DNA from: Hanamia caeni
GTDB taxonomy: Bacteria; Bacteroidota; Bacteroidia; Chitinophagales; Chitinophagaceae
DNA length: 64,000 nucleotides
Reading direction: 5' to 3'
NCBI RefSeq assembly: GCF_003721595.1
Contig: NZ_RJJR01000002.1
Span: 310,001-374,000 of the forward strand
The notes under the pieces were generated by a model. It saw nothing but the letters and a program-made list of their open reading frames with translations. It had not been told where the DNA came from and ran no database searches. This document shows positions 25,710 to 34,188 of the stretch, piece after piece. Position 1 is the first letter of the stretch, and each line of letters opens with the position of its first letter. Both the position numbers and the translations under genes were made by a program.

Positions 25710-27584
25710 AGGGATTTCAATATTCACAGTTGATCCGTTACCGGGCTGGGATTGCAGCCTGAACTTTCCTTTCAAGTAATTTACCCTGCTTTCGGCGCTT
25801 TGTATGCCCAATGAGTTTTTATTCCCATTATGCTTCGGGTTAAATCCCTGGCCGTTGTCCATGATGTTTACAGACAGGATTTCCTTTTTTGATTGAATAG
25901 AAACCGAAATTTCTTTTCCTTCACTGTGTTTGGCGGCGTTCAATACCAGTTCACTGGTAATCCTGTAAACATTCATTTGCAATTCAGGTTCAAACAGCGA
26001 TTGTACATCGTGTTCGAAAAAGATTTTCTTGCAATACAATTGCTCCATGTTTTCAAAATAATCAGACAAAGTATTTATCAGGCCTTTTGCCGAAAGGCTC
26101 TTTGGCATCAGGTTATGGGCAATGTTCCTGATTTCCGTAATGGAGTCATCAATAATAGTTTCTGTTTTTTCCACCAGCTCCATTTGCTTTTGTTCTTCTT
26201 TGGCGGATATAAGCCGCCTGAAATTTATTTTGAGTGCGGCAAGCAACGGCCCGATATTATCATGAAGGTCACCGGCTATTCTTTTACGCTCCTGTTCCTG
26301 TAGCGTAATTAATTTTTTTAAAGTGCTCATTTGTTCTGATTCAAGAGCAAGCACCTGCAATTCCTTCATCTTTCTTTCTTCCAGTAATCCATAAAACAAA
26401 CCGAAAGCCATTATTGAATTTTCAATCAAAATGGCCAGTGACATTCCATGTTCATTTAAAAAGTAGTTGTGTAAAATGCCGGCGTTTGAACATAGCTGAA
26501 ACAAAGTCATCATACAAATCACCAGCATAGCAGTGGAAAATATTTTGGCAATATTGGTTTCTTTAAAAAAATGGAATGGAATAAAAACAACTATTGCCAT
26601 TAAAAATATCAGTTCAATGTGCCAAAGCATGTAGAGCGAAGCCATGAACCGTTCATTTAAATGAGGAATTAGCAGCAGCAGCATGGCCGAAATGGTGGCT
26701 AATAAAGCAAATTTTACCCACTGTATGGACTCGCTGAGAAAACTTTTCTTTTTTAGATGTTGAGCAAAAGATAATTGCAATACAATCAAAAGAAAAAGCC
26801 CCGCTCCAAGGCTGGCCATAGGTTTGACAACGTTATTCAAAATGGGCGTGTTCGCATACATGTATGGATAAATTCTGCCATAATGAGAAAGAATCCATGT
26901 TGAAATGCAGGCTATATATGCGAGGTATGCGGCAAAAACAGGTTTTTTAAAAAAGAGAAATGCCAGCAGAATTACTGCAGAAATCATAAATGCAATACCA
27001 ACGTAAAAGAAAATAATTCTTTCATTAGCCAGGTAATCCTGCATCAAATCATTTTGACTGCCGATTTTATAGTGAATGTTGATATTTTTTTGAGAAGATT
27101 TTATGGCAATACAATAGAATGAAGGATTTTTACTGACTTCAAGTGGAACCGTGTGCCATACATATTTTTTGTTGTCACTAAATGGAATCAATTGTCCTCC
27201 CCGGTATAAAAGAGAATCAACATTACTTTCGTTCACCCGGTAAATGCTAATCGTATCGACGCTTGTATTGTCAATCGTCAGATATTGATTTGGTAATGTG
27301 TGCGGGGCGCTGATTTTAAGAATGATGAAATAAAATTCAGAACCGGTCAACCCCAAATTGATATTGCCATCCTGGTATTTTTTAAAATCCAGCATGGCTG
27401 GTGAAATATGCTGAATTTCCTGATCCGGATTCAAATGATTTGAAAAAACAAATGCACTATCATTTATTAAAATCTTCTGGCCATTATTTTTGAAAGAAAG
27501 AAAGATGGCAACCAGCAGTAGGCAAATGCTTTTACAAATATTTGCTTTTTTGCTAAGGGGCGGGGGTTTTGATATCTGTTCCAT
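25704..27584 (-). CDS. 7TM-DISM sensor histidine kinase (NarL/DesK type)
   Basis: A 626-residue kinase from the ATG at 27584; a TTG at 27638 is the alternative. After an N-terminal hydrophobic segment come a periplasmic sensory region (DISMED2-like, about 35-180) and seven membrane helices (about 190-400). The cytoplasmic part carries a HisKA_3 dimerisation box with the phospho-acceptor in ERKRIAGDLHDNIGPLL (about H441) and an HATPase domain with SELVLNAAKHS, MDNGQGF and GNGSTVNIEIPL. Seven-helix DISM kinases bind extracellular small ligands, often carbohydrate-related. It is convergent with its presumed response regulator and overlaps it by 6 nt. Confidence 0.9.
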   Translation of the reverse strand: MEQISKPPPLSKKANICKSICLLLVAIFLSFKNNGQKILINDSAFVFSNHLNPDQEIQHISPAMLDFKKYQDGNINLGLTGSEFYFIILKISAPHTLPNQYLTIDNTSVDTISIYRVNESNVDSLLYRGGQLIPFSDNKKYVWHTVPLEVSKNPSFYCIAIKSSQKNINIHYKIGSQNDLMQDYLANERIIFFYVGIAFMISAVILLAFLFFKKPVFAAYLAYIACISTWILSHYGRIYPYMYANTPILNNVVKPMASLGAGLFLLIVLQLSFAQHLKKKSFLSESIQWVKFALLATISAMLLLLIPHLNERFMASLYMLWHIELIFLMAIVVFIPFHFFKETNIAKIFSTAMLVICMMTLFQLCSNAGILHNYFLNEHGMSLAILIENSIMAFGLFYGLLEERKMKELQVLALESEQMSTLKKLITLQEQERKRIAGDLHDNIGPLLAALKINFRRLISAKEEQKQMELVEKTETIIDDSITEIRNIAHNLMPKSLSAKGLINTLSDYFENMEQLYCKKIFFEHDVQSLFEPELQMNVYRITSELVLNAAKHSEGKEISVSIQSKKEILSVNIMDNGQGFNPKHNGNKNSLGIQSAESRVNYLKGKFRLQSQPGNGSTVNIEIPL

Positions 27585-28281
27585 TTTGTTTTTTAGCGGA
27601 GAAAGCCAATAAATCAGCCGCTTATCTTTTAAGATCAAAAATGGATACTGTATTTTAAGTGAAAATCAAGGGAAAGCTCTGGGGGTCTTTATAAGAATTG
27701 TGGCAACAAGATAATCAAAAATTATAATATAAGTGTCACAATTATAAATTTTTCAATATTAACCCGGTTTATAAAATATGGGCAGAAAATTTTTCGAAAA
27801 GTAGTTAAAAGGGAGTATAGCCTTATATGTTTTAGGTTAATAAACAGCAAAGCAATAAATATACGAGGCTTATATTTTGTTATTCTTCTCTTACAGTGGA
27901 AGAAGAAATTAGAACAATTTTTATTTAGCGGCTCTCATAAGTAGAACTTCAAAAATTGTCACATCAAACTGGTTTTTTGCTTGCGGATTTACTCATTACG
28001 TGAAAGTATTTAGACATCCTCTTGTCTGAATCATCATCATATTCTCCAAGTCATAAAATCACCTTTCTATACTTTGCAAAATGGTAAACAATAACGGTTC
28101 AACATCGGAGACCTAGGGATATGAACTATCCTCGCTAATCGTTTAAAATCAATAATTTGAAAACTTCGAATATTACTACTCCACGAATTACTCAAATGGC
28201 CTTTATTATTAACAATAACATTGTTGCGTAAAGATAAATAAAATGAAAGTTTTTATTGACATTGATATTTTAAGGAGCGTG
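27585..28281 (+). other. Intergenic region containing the left end of the mobile element
   Basis: No gene or RNA recognised in about 700 nt. The 17-bp direct-repeat copy at 28177-28193 marks the left end of the decayed element. The stretch before it (27640-28176) is chromosomal and very AT-rich. Confidence 0.5.
28177..28193 (+). repeat. Left 17-nt direct repeat (attachment-site candidate)
   Basis: TACTCCACGAATTACTC, identical to 33585-33601. The similarity extends leftward with a 3-nt indel (TATTACTACTCC here, TATTACTCC at the right copy). Confidence 0.8.
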
Positions 28282-29382
28282 TTAAGTTTTCAGCAAATCA
28301 AAAAGTTTGGTGTTGATATAAAGTGTTTCCTTCCAAACCTGTTTTGCTTCTAACACACCAATTGCTTTTAGCTCTTTGAGATATTTGGACGCGGTAATTC
28401 TTGAAATCTTCAATCTCTCTACTACATAGTCGATTTTGCAGTAGGGTTGTTCAAATAAAAGTTCCAGTAGTTCTTTATTGAAAGGCCTCGGCACTTGCAG
28501 TTTGATTTGTTGACTTGTTTTTTGAAAAAGTTTATTTATCTCCCGGATTTGTTGAATTGTTTCCTTTGCAGTTTGTTCAATCCCGCGTAATATAAATAAT
28601 ATCCATTCTTCCCAATTATCGTTTGTCCTAACCTCTTGCAAGAGTCTATAATAATCTGATTTGTTTTCAATAATAAAATCGCTAAGGTATAAAATGGGGC
28701 TTTCTAATAAGCCATGAACAATAAGGTAAAGCACATTAATAATTCTTCCGGTTCTTCCATTGCCATCATAAAAAGGGTGAATGCTTTCAAATTGATAATG
28801 CTGAATAGCCAATTTAATTAAGGGGGAGAATTCATCTGATTCATTTAAATAATCATCCAGGTTTTTCATTAACCTTAAAATGGTTTCATAATCGTCTGGT
28901 GGTGTGTAAATAGTTTTACCGGTTCTTGCATTTTTTAATGCAGTTCCGGGCAGTCTTCTGATCCCGGCGTTGTTTTCCTCAAGTACTTTTTGGATTTTGA
29001 TTATAATGTTGGAATTTAAAAAGCTTTTGTTTTTGATTAATTGATATCCCTCCAGTACTGCCTCTCTATAACGCAATACTTCTTTTGTCGATGTGTCTGC
29101 CTGAATGCCTTTCGCTGATAAAGCCTGATATAATTTGTCTTGTGTCGTTATTACATTTTCTATTTCAGAACTTGCCTTTGCTTCCTTTAAAATAACCGCG
29201 TTCAACAGTATATCAGGATTGGGTAATGTATGAACCAGTCCCTTTAATTCTGCCAATGCAATTGAAGATTCAATTGTCTGTCGCAAAACTTTCTTTGTTT
29301 CTGTCTTTTCCTTGTCAGGGGGCAGAAAAGGTAAAGTATTAAAAGGTTGATCAAATGTCGATTTATCTATTTTCCTATTCAT
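28282..29382 (-). CDS. Fic-domain protein with winged helix (AMPylator)
   Basis: A 366-residue Fic protein. The core motif HPFYDGNGRTGR (202-213) has the catalytic His and the full loop, so the adenylyl-transferase site looks intact. The inhibitory helix motif SSEIEN (71-76) fits [ST]xxxE[NG], the self-inhibiting arrangement of class II Fic proteins. The C-terminus (about 310-366) is a winged helix (VVERLKISRITASKYLKELKAIGVLE) that probably binds DNA. Two related 26-nt sequences upstream (29381-29406, 29453-29478) are likely operators. It is the last gene of the element and one of only two larger intact genes. The target is unknown. A role in stabilisation or defence is possible. Confidence 0.9.
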   Translation of the reverse strand: MNRKIDKSTFDQPFNTLPFLPPDKEKTETKKVLRQTIESSIALAELKGLVHTLPNPDILLNAVILKEAKASSEIENVITTQDKLYQALSAKGIQADTSTKEVLRYREAVLEGYQLIKNKSFLNSNIIIKIQKVLEENNAGIRRLPGTALKNARTGKTIYTPPDDYETILRLMKNLDDYLNESDEFSPLIKLAIQHYQFESIHPFYDGNGRTGRIINVLYLIVHGLLESPILYLSDFIIENKSDYYRLLQEVRTNDNWEEWILFILRGIEQTAKETIQQIREINKLFQKTSQQIKLQVPRPFNKELLELLFEQPYCKIDYVVERLKISRITASKYLKELKAIGVLEAKQVWKETLYINTKLFDLLKT

Positions 29383-29478
29383 GTATTAAGATTATACCCG
29401 AAACATTTATTATGTAAAAATAATTTAATTTTTTATACATGACAATGTTCTCATGTATCAAGAGTATACTTGAGAAAT
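29381..29478 (-). promoter_or_regulatory. Fic upstream region with repeated operator-like sites
   Basis: Two 26-nt copies, 29381-29406 and 29453-29478, match at 20 positions; both read ATGTATnAAGAnTATAC. The distal copy contains TCAAGAGTATACTTGA, whose 5-nt ends are inverted repeats. Between them ATACATGA (29435-29442) and TCATGTAT (29451-29458) form an 8-bp inverted repeat. The first copy covers the Fic start codon. The winged helix of the Fic protein is the obvious candidate to bind here. Confidence 0.6.
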
Positions 29479-29504
29479 ATGACCTTTATTCGAACCAGTA
29501 GTAA

Positions 29505-30050
29505 CTATTTTAGTTTCTTCTTTCTTTCATCAGCAAGCCGAAGCATTTTCTCCCGTTCAGCGATTTTCTTTTCGCGATTAAGAACTTCTTTTTCAAACTT
29601 ATCTTTATCGACCTGATATAAGCTGTCTGTCTCGTAAGTGATTTTTAATAAGATTTTATTCCCGTTCGCTTTCCAATACCGATGCTTAAAGTGATTTGCT
29701 TCAAAAGCTTTTTTCTCATTATGGCAATTAAGCCATCCATAAGCTAGAAATAATGATACCAAATACATACTAACGGTCAGCCATACTCTATTATGAAAAT
29801 GATGGATATGCATTACCTTATTTTGCTTAGCATCATCCCGGGCTGATATATTTTGAGCTAGCTTATTAATATTGCCGTTGTTGTCTGTCAACTGTGATTT
29901 AAATCCCTCAAACTCTGATTGAAAAGATTTTATCTGATGAACTAAATTTTTTTGTTCAACATCCTCTTTAGGAGTATCATTTTTTTTCAACAAAGCAATC
30001 TCCAAAGCCTCCAGCTTCTCTATAATTGTTTGTAACAATAATTCATTCAT
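29505..30050 (-). CDS. Membrane-anchored coiled-coil protein of the mobilization region
   Basis: A 181-residue protein. The N-terminal coiled coil (about 1-75) is followed by a membrane helix (HNRVWLTVSMYLVSLFLAYGWL, about 86-107) and a basic, charged tail ending in lysines. Proteins like this follow the relaxase in Bacteroidota mobilizable elements; their job is not established. It starts 11 nt downstream of the relaxase remnant. The reading frame is intact, unlike its neighbours. No enzymatic motif is visible. Confidence 0.65.
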   Translation of the reverse strand: MNELLLQTIIEKLEALEIALLKKNDTPKEDVEQKNLVHQIKSFQSEFEGFKSQLTDNNGNINKLAQNISARDDAKQNKVMHIHHFHNRVWLTVSMYLVSLFLAYGWLNCHNEKKAFEANHFKHRYWKANGNKILLKITYETDSLYQVDKDKFEKEVLNREKKIAEREKMLRLADERKKKLK

Positions 30051-30061
30051 GGCTTATTATT

Positions 30062-31016
30062 TTATAAGTGCAGGCATTTTGATTTTTTCTTTTTCGGTTT
30101 GTCCGGACTGAAGTCTTCATCTGCATTCATTGGCTGCTTTTCAGGTGTAAGCAACTCATTCAACAGTGTTCTTTGATTTTTAAAGTCTTTATACTTTTCA
30201 GAGGATTTATTTTGTGAAAGCGACTGCGACAAATGAATCTCTTTAAAAAATTCTCCATCTTGATTTATTCGTTGTTTCACTATTCCCTTTTGAAGATTTA
30301 ATACCGAAAACTTCCTGTCAATTTCACTGCCCTTGTATTTAAAGTTTCCGATCTTAAAACCAATACCCTGCAACTCATTTGTTTGCCCTTTGTATTTGTA
30401 TAAGGTCTCAATATTTTTATTCATCAATCTTTCTTTTAGGTCATCAAGATCTCTGCAGCCTGGAAGTGATTCCAAAATAGCTTGATAAACCACATACTTA
30501 TTTGCCTCCTTTTCATTTAATGCTTCCAGGTTAATGAGAGATAGTTTTTTTGAGACAGCTTCTTTCAATCGATATTTAAGCGTTAGTTGTTGAGCGACTT
30601 TCTTACCCTAAAACCAATCCAATTATCTTTAATAGTTTCGCCATTATTATTGACCAGGTTGGCAAGAATGTGCAGGTGCTGATGATTTTTATCGATGTGT
30701 TTTGTGATCACAAGATGTGTTTTGTGATCACAAATTGCGTGTCTCTAATTTTAATTTCCTGTAGGTATTCTTTAGCAATTTGGACCATCATTTTATCTTC
30801 TATTTTCTCTCCCGGATAAAAGCTAATAATTCCATGAAAAACTGCTTTGGAAAGTGAGGGCCTCATTGCCTGTTGTAATTCAAAATCTTTTGCCATTAAT
30901 TTATAGTCATAATCACGAACTCCTTCGGCTTCTAAAACAAACGCTCTTTTTTGGTCAGTGCAAACATATCTGCAGGCTCCATAAAATGTTTTTCCTACCA
31001 CTACTTTACTAATCAA
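30062..31016 (-). pseudogene. Relaxase (MobB type), broken by a 20-bp tandem duplication and a second frameshift
   Basis: The N-terminal part (31016-30708) encodes ISKVVVGKTFYGACRYVC... up to QFVITKH. There the 20-nt unit GATGTGTTTTGTGATCACAA is present twice in tandem (30694-30713 and 30714-30733), which shifts the frame and gives an early stop. Removing one copy restores the relaxase metal-binding core HIDKNHQHLHI and continues to GFRVRK. Near 30595-30605 a second shift is needed to join the C-terminal part KVAQQLTLKYRL that runs to 30062. An intact protein would have about 310 residues. The first codon is TTG or ATT. The relaxase would nick oriT; here it must be inactive. Confidence 0.88.
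30694..30733 (+). repeat. 20-nt tandem duplication inside the relaxase gene
   Basis: GATGTGTTTTGTGATCACAA occurs twice head to tail with no mismatch. As 20 is not a multiple of three, the second copy destroys the reading frame just before the catalytic histidine triad. Confidence 0.95.
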
Positions 31017-31371
31017 TTTCCATTCATTTTTTGTAAGATTTCATCGGCTAAATTTTTATATTTTTCGAGTAAAAAAATCACACTAAACAGCCTTCCTGGT
31101 GTGCCTTTTTGGTGAGCTGATTTAAGTTGTTTGCCATGCCTGTTAACTGCCTGACATAATTTCTTTCGTCTTCGCTTAATTGAGAAATTATTTTTCCATG
31201 AATAGACACCTGGCGGATGTAATTGCAAACGTTCGTACCTGTCTTTGAAGCTTTCTGTTTAATGATAAAATACTCCGCTTTGGTAAAGCGAATTCCTTTG
31301 ACAACTTCTTTTCTAACCGCTTTCCTGAGCCTTCCGCCAGTATGCTTAACATGTCTCTCTTCAATTATCAT
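31013..31371 (-). pseudogene. MobC-type relaxosome protein with frameshift
   Basis: The first 92 codons (from 31371) give a ribbon-helix-helix MobC-like protein: VVKGIRFTKAEYFIIKQKASKTGTNVCNYIRQVSIHGK and LTGMANNLNQLTKKAHQEG. The frame then stops as CLV. One nucleotide away the sequence continues LFSVIFLLEKYKNLADEILQKMNGN to 31013, the usual end of this family. A one-base loss near GGCTG (around 31092) explains it. The product would be about 120 residues if intact. MobC helps the relaxase open oriT; the relaxase start overlaps this gene's end. Confidence 0.82.
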
Positions 31372-31408
31372 AATCCTCAGTAATTTCTTTTGCGACCAAC
31401 GGGAGAAA

Positions 31409-31450
31409 AAGCAAGCCTAAGTTTTTGTGCAACAAAAACACCGCTTGCTT
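31409..31450 (-). other. Large hairpin upstream of mobC (oriT candidate)
   Basis: Two nested inverted repeats: the outer pair AAGCAAGC (31409-31416) with GCTTGCTT (31443-31450), the inner pair GTTTTTGT (31421-31428) with ACAAAAAC (31432-31439). It lies in the gap between primase and mobC, where oriT is expected. It could instead be a terminator for primase, but the inner stem is A/T-rich and no T run follows. Confidence 0.5.
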
Positions 31451-31461
31451 AGAAAGATTTT

Positions 31462-32401
31462 TTAAAGATATCTCCGCGTTGAATGTGTTATATTTTGTTG
31501 ATGCTGTATTTTACCAAAGCTGATATGCCATTCATTTAGGTCTTTGTAACCATGATACAATTTACTCTCGTTCATATATTTCAGGGACCTGCTTTGAGCA
31601 AACTCTCATCCACTTTCTTCCAGCATGATGATTATCTAAGTAAAGGTTAATTGGCTCATGTTTTTGCATTAACAAAACACTTCTTTCGAAAAGAGAAAGC
31701 GAGTTGAGCACCAGAAAATTTGTCAGAACATCTTTCTGGTTTTGATGAATAAACTGGTAACTAAGGAAGTCAAAAAAGCCTTCAAAAACTGAAATATTAT
31801 TGGCGTTATTATCTATGTAAGAAACATATTTTAGAGCACTGCTTCCTTTAAAATATTCGTTGCATAATTCATTACCACCGGCGTTATTTTTAAGACCCAC
31901 AGCCCGGTAAATTTTTTCTTTTTCACCCGCAATAAAATGCACTTCATAACACCATTTATCAGCGATGCTTTTTGAGATATTTCTTTGTCTTAAATAGCGG
32001 CAAAGAAGCGGGTCTTCAATGGGCTGCTTTGCGGCTATGATCCTTATCCCGGTTTGTCTTGCATCCTCATGACGAAGTAAAGAGTTTTCATGCAAGTGAA
32101 ACCGGGATCTCTCAGGATTATTTTTGACAATATTCTGCGGGTGAAAAAAAGATAGTTTTTGCAGAACTTCTGCCACATCACATTGATGCATTTGCATCAC
32201 AAAATCTAGCAGACTTCCGCCTTTACCAATCCCGTGATCATACCATACATTTTTAATTCTATTGACTTTAAATGACGGATGTTTTTCATCACGAAGTGGA
32301 GACAAATACCAATAATCATTTCTGTTCATTTTTTGTGGTGAATGCCCGATAGAATTCAGGTAATCCACCATATCTATTTGATTAGCTTCTGCACAATTCA
32401 T
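31462..32401 (-). pseudogene. CHC2/toprim primase-like protein with C-terminal frameshift
   Basis: The frame from 32401 encodes a zinc-finger-like N-terminus (YWYLSPLRDEKHPSFKV, YDHGIGKGGSLLDFVM) and a toprim core (NISVFEGFFDFLSY, INLYLDNHHAG). It ends at 31562 in KQVPEIYERE. In another frame the sequence continues KYMNESKLYHGYKDLNEWHI to a stop at 31462-31464. That is the normal end of this family, so a single-base shift near 31575-31600 split it. Such primases are carried by Bacteroidota mobile elements, where they prime lagging-strand synthesis after transfer. The truncated 279-residue form may still fold, but its tail is lost. Confidence 0.82.
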
Positions 32402-32438
32402 AACACACGTTTTTAGGAGAGAATAATTTCGGATAGCC

Positions 32439-32744
32439 TTAACGGTTAGTATCGGTTTGATTGATTAAATGATCAATATCTGCACGATTAAAGTATTGCC
32501 TTGATTTGACCTTAAAACTTTTGAGTTTGTTTTGCTTCAGCCATTCATAAAGTGTGGGCTTGGAAACCTGGAAGATCTCACAAACATCGGATGCTTTTAG
32601 TAAAGCTTTGTCCGGGAGATGATATTTTGTTGGGGAGAGATTTTGTTGGCTTAGTTTTTCAGTAACTACTTCGTCGATGACAGTTCTGATTTGCTTCCAA
32701 AACTCAGATGGAGCTATTGGAAACAGCATTGGTGTTTCATTCAT
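32439..32744 (-). CDS. Helix-turn-helix protein (excisionase/MerR-like)
   Basis: A 101-residue protein. The region about 45-98 is a helix-turn-helix of the helix_turn_helix_17 type: KALLKASDVCEIFQVSKPTLYEWLKQNKLKS then FNRADIDHLI. These small proteins accompany integrases in Bacteroidota mobile elements and act as recombination directionality factors or regulators. It lies between the integrase fragment and the primase gene. The reading frame is intact. Confidence 0.85.
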   Translation of the reverse strand: MNETPMLFPIAPSEFWKQIRTVIDEVVTEKLSQQNLSPTKYHLPDKALLKASDVCEIFQVSKPTLYEWLKQNKLKSFKVKSRQYFNRADIDHLINQTDTNR

Positions 32745-32923
32745 ACTTCTACATTTTCTTGTTCACAATTGAAATTCCAAAAACGAATTCAGTAAGCTTG
32801 ATTAGTAAACCATTGCATGGCTTAATACTTGTTAGGTGTTGGTAAGGCGCCTTTAACAAATGAAATATTAAATCATAATGCTTACTGTTAAACGAAGTAA
32901 AATAGTATTAAGTTAGATAATAT

Positions 32924-33460
32924 TTAGTTAATCCTTAATAACCAAAACTCATATTCAGAAATGAATTCATAATTTAATTTAGAAATATCAATATCCTCCA
33001 ATTTATACCTCCATTCTAAAAAAGATTTCGTGTGTCTTAGCGAAGTTTGATACCGGTCTAAAGTCCCGGGTGCATATTCCTGTCCGACTAACGCGGCTAT
33101 CTGATCATTGTGATATTTAAACACTTCAAGCAGCATCTGCGGGCTTTGTTTATTCCTGCCGAGGAGCACGTTTTTAATATTTTCGGCAGTAAGTTCTTTG
33201 TCTGTTTCAATTAGCTTACGTTTCGATTCAAATACCTTTTGTTGAAGCGTATCGAGATAAGAATTGAATGCCTTTGCGTCATCGCTTTTAACATTCATTC
33301 TTCCTGCAGTTGCATTCCAGTGATTCGAGCTACATTTCCGTTTGGTACTAATTTCGCAATAGGTGCCATCAACGGTTATGCGCATGTAAACTGTCAATTG
33401 ACCGTCGTAATTTTTGTTTTCTTTTTTTAAGTGGAAAAGTAACCCAAAAGTCTTATCCAT
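32924..33460 (-). pseudogene. Tyrosine integrase, N-terminal fragment
   Basis: A 178-residue fragment. It contains the arm-binding domain (VYMRITVDGTYCEISTKRKCSSNHWN) and the start of the SAM-like core-binding domain (YAPGTLDRYQTSLRHTKSFLEWRY, YEFISEYEFWLL). The frame then ends in RIN. A complete member has about 400 residues, with catalytic R-H-R-H-Y in the missing half, and nothing like it follows downstream. The C-terminal half was therefore lost, by deletion rather than by a point mutation. Its start is 125 nt from the right repeat of the element. Confidence 0.85.
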
Positions 33461-33559
33461 AAAGCACTTTTATAGTTATAAAATTACCCTTTAGCTTACT
33501 GCTAAAAAGGAGTTGCTTCCTTATAAAATGTTAATAGATAAAGGCTTATGTAAAGTCTG

Positions 33560-33628
33560 TGGAGTAAATAGTTAAGAGAAGTATTACTCCACGAATTACT
33601 CCACAAACTATTCTGTAAAATGGAGTAA
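33560..33628. repeat. Four TGGAGTAA sites at the right end (integrase arm-site candidates)
   Basis: TGGAGTAA occurs at 33560-33567 and 33621-33628 and its complement TTACTCCA at 33584-33591 and 33596-33603. The two outer copies face the two inner ones. The right direct repeat lies within the inner pair. Confidence 0.6.
33585..33601 (+). repeat. Right 17-nt direct repeat (attachment-site candidate)
   Basis: TACTCCACGAATTACTC, identical to 28177-28193. It lies between the integrase start and tRNA-Ser. Confidence 0.8.
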
Positions 33629-33718
33629 AAGTAGGTACACCTAAAATTAAAAACCCCCATAAATAGTGAGTTTCACGGGAGTTCTTTAATTCTGTTTACC
33701 TTAAATTATTGATTTCAG

Positions 33719-33805
33719 CGGAGACTAAGGGATTCGAACCCTTGATACCCTTGCAGGTATACACACTTTCCAGGCGTGCTCCTTCAACCACTCGGACAAG
33801 TCTCC
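33719..33805 (-). tRNA. tRNA-Ser (GGA)
   Basis: 87 nt with a class II long variable arm. The acceptor stem GGAGACT / AGTCTCC pairs, the discriminator is G and the anticodon loop CTGGAAA gives anticodon GGA. CCA is not encoded. It lies just outside the right end of the mobile element, which does not duplicate any of it. Confidence 0.95.
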
Positions 33806-33899
33806 ATTTTTAAAAAGGAGTGCAAATCTACAAATTAATATGAGGATTTAATCGCGCATCGCCATACATCTCTTATGACAGACCGGAATCTAAACCACA

Positions 33900-34175
33900 T
33901 TAATTTTTATCCTTCATTTCATCAGAAAGAATGTTATTGTCTTTCTCATCAAGGACGGAAGGTGCCTTCCCCGGCCAATGAAGATAAAGAAAGAGTGCTC
34001 CAAGTATTGTCAATAAAATGCCCCACCATACGCCGGCGTGCAATTCTTCCAGCACCACATGCGGGTTTTGACTTGTAGAAAACCCCGGGATGTTGGCAAC
34101 TAAAACAATAGGGCCATAAATGGCGAGCATTATCCCTACAAAAAACCATATTGAAAAACCTTCTTCTTCATGCAT
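33900..34175 (-). CDS. Small two-helix membrane protein next to the symporter
   Basis: A 91-residue protein with two membrane helices (about 7-29 and 48-65) and the segment ELHAGVWWGILLTILGALFLYLHWPGK. The C-terminus is charged. It begins 13 nt after the sodium:sugar symporter gene and ends the arabinose operon. Small proteins of this type often follow SSS transporters in Bacteroidota and may be auxiliary subunits. The function is not known. Confidence 0.75.
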   Translation of the reverse strand: MHEEEGFSIWFFVGIMLAIYGPIVLVANIPGFSTSQNPHVVLEELHAGVWWGILLTILGALFLYLHWPGKAPSVLDEKDNNILSDEMKDKN

Positions 34176-34188
34176 AAAATATAATTTT

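Larger units (their letters stand above)
28177..33601. mobile_element. Decayed integrative mobilizable element, about 5.4 kb
   Basis: The module order on the minus strand is integrase fragment, helix-turn-helix protein, primase, hairpin (oriT candidate), MobC, relaxase, membrane coiled-coil protein, Fic protein. This is the standard layout of small mobilizable elements of Bacteroidota. It is bounded by identical 17-nt sequences at 28177-28193 and 33585-33601, the right copy being 125 nt from the integrase start. tRNA-Ser lies 118 nt beyond the right repeat and is itself not duplicated. The integrase, primase, MobC and relaxase are all broken, so the element can no longer move by its own genes. 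The boundaries are inferred from the repeats. Confidence 0.8.

Noticed and set aside
33719..33805. tRNA-Ser as the attachment site of the mobile element
   Set aside because: No part of the tRNA is repeated at the left end; the 17-nt repeat lies 118 nt away from it.
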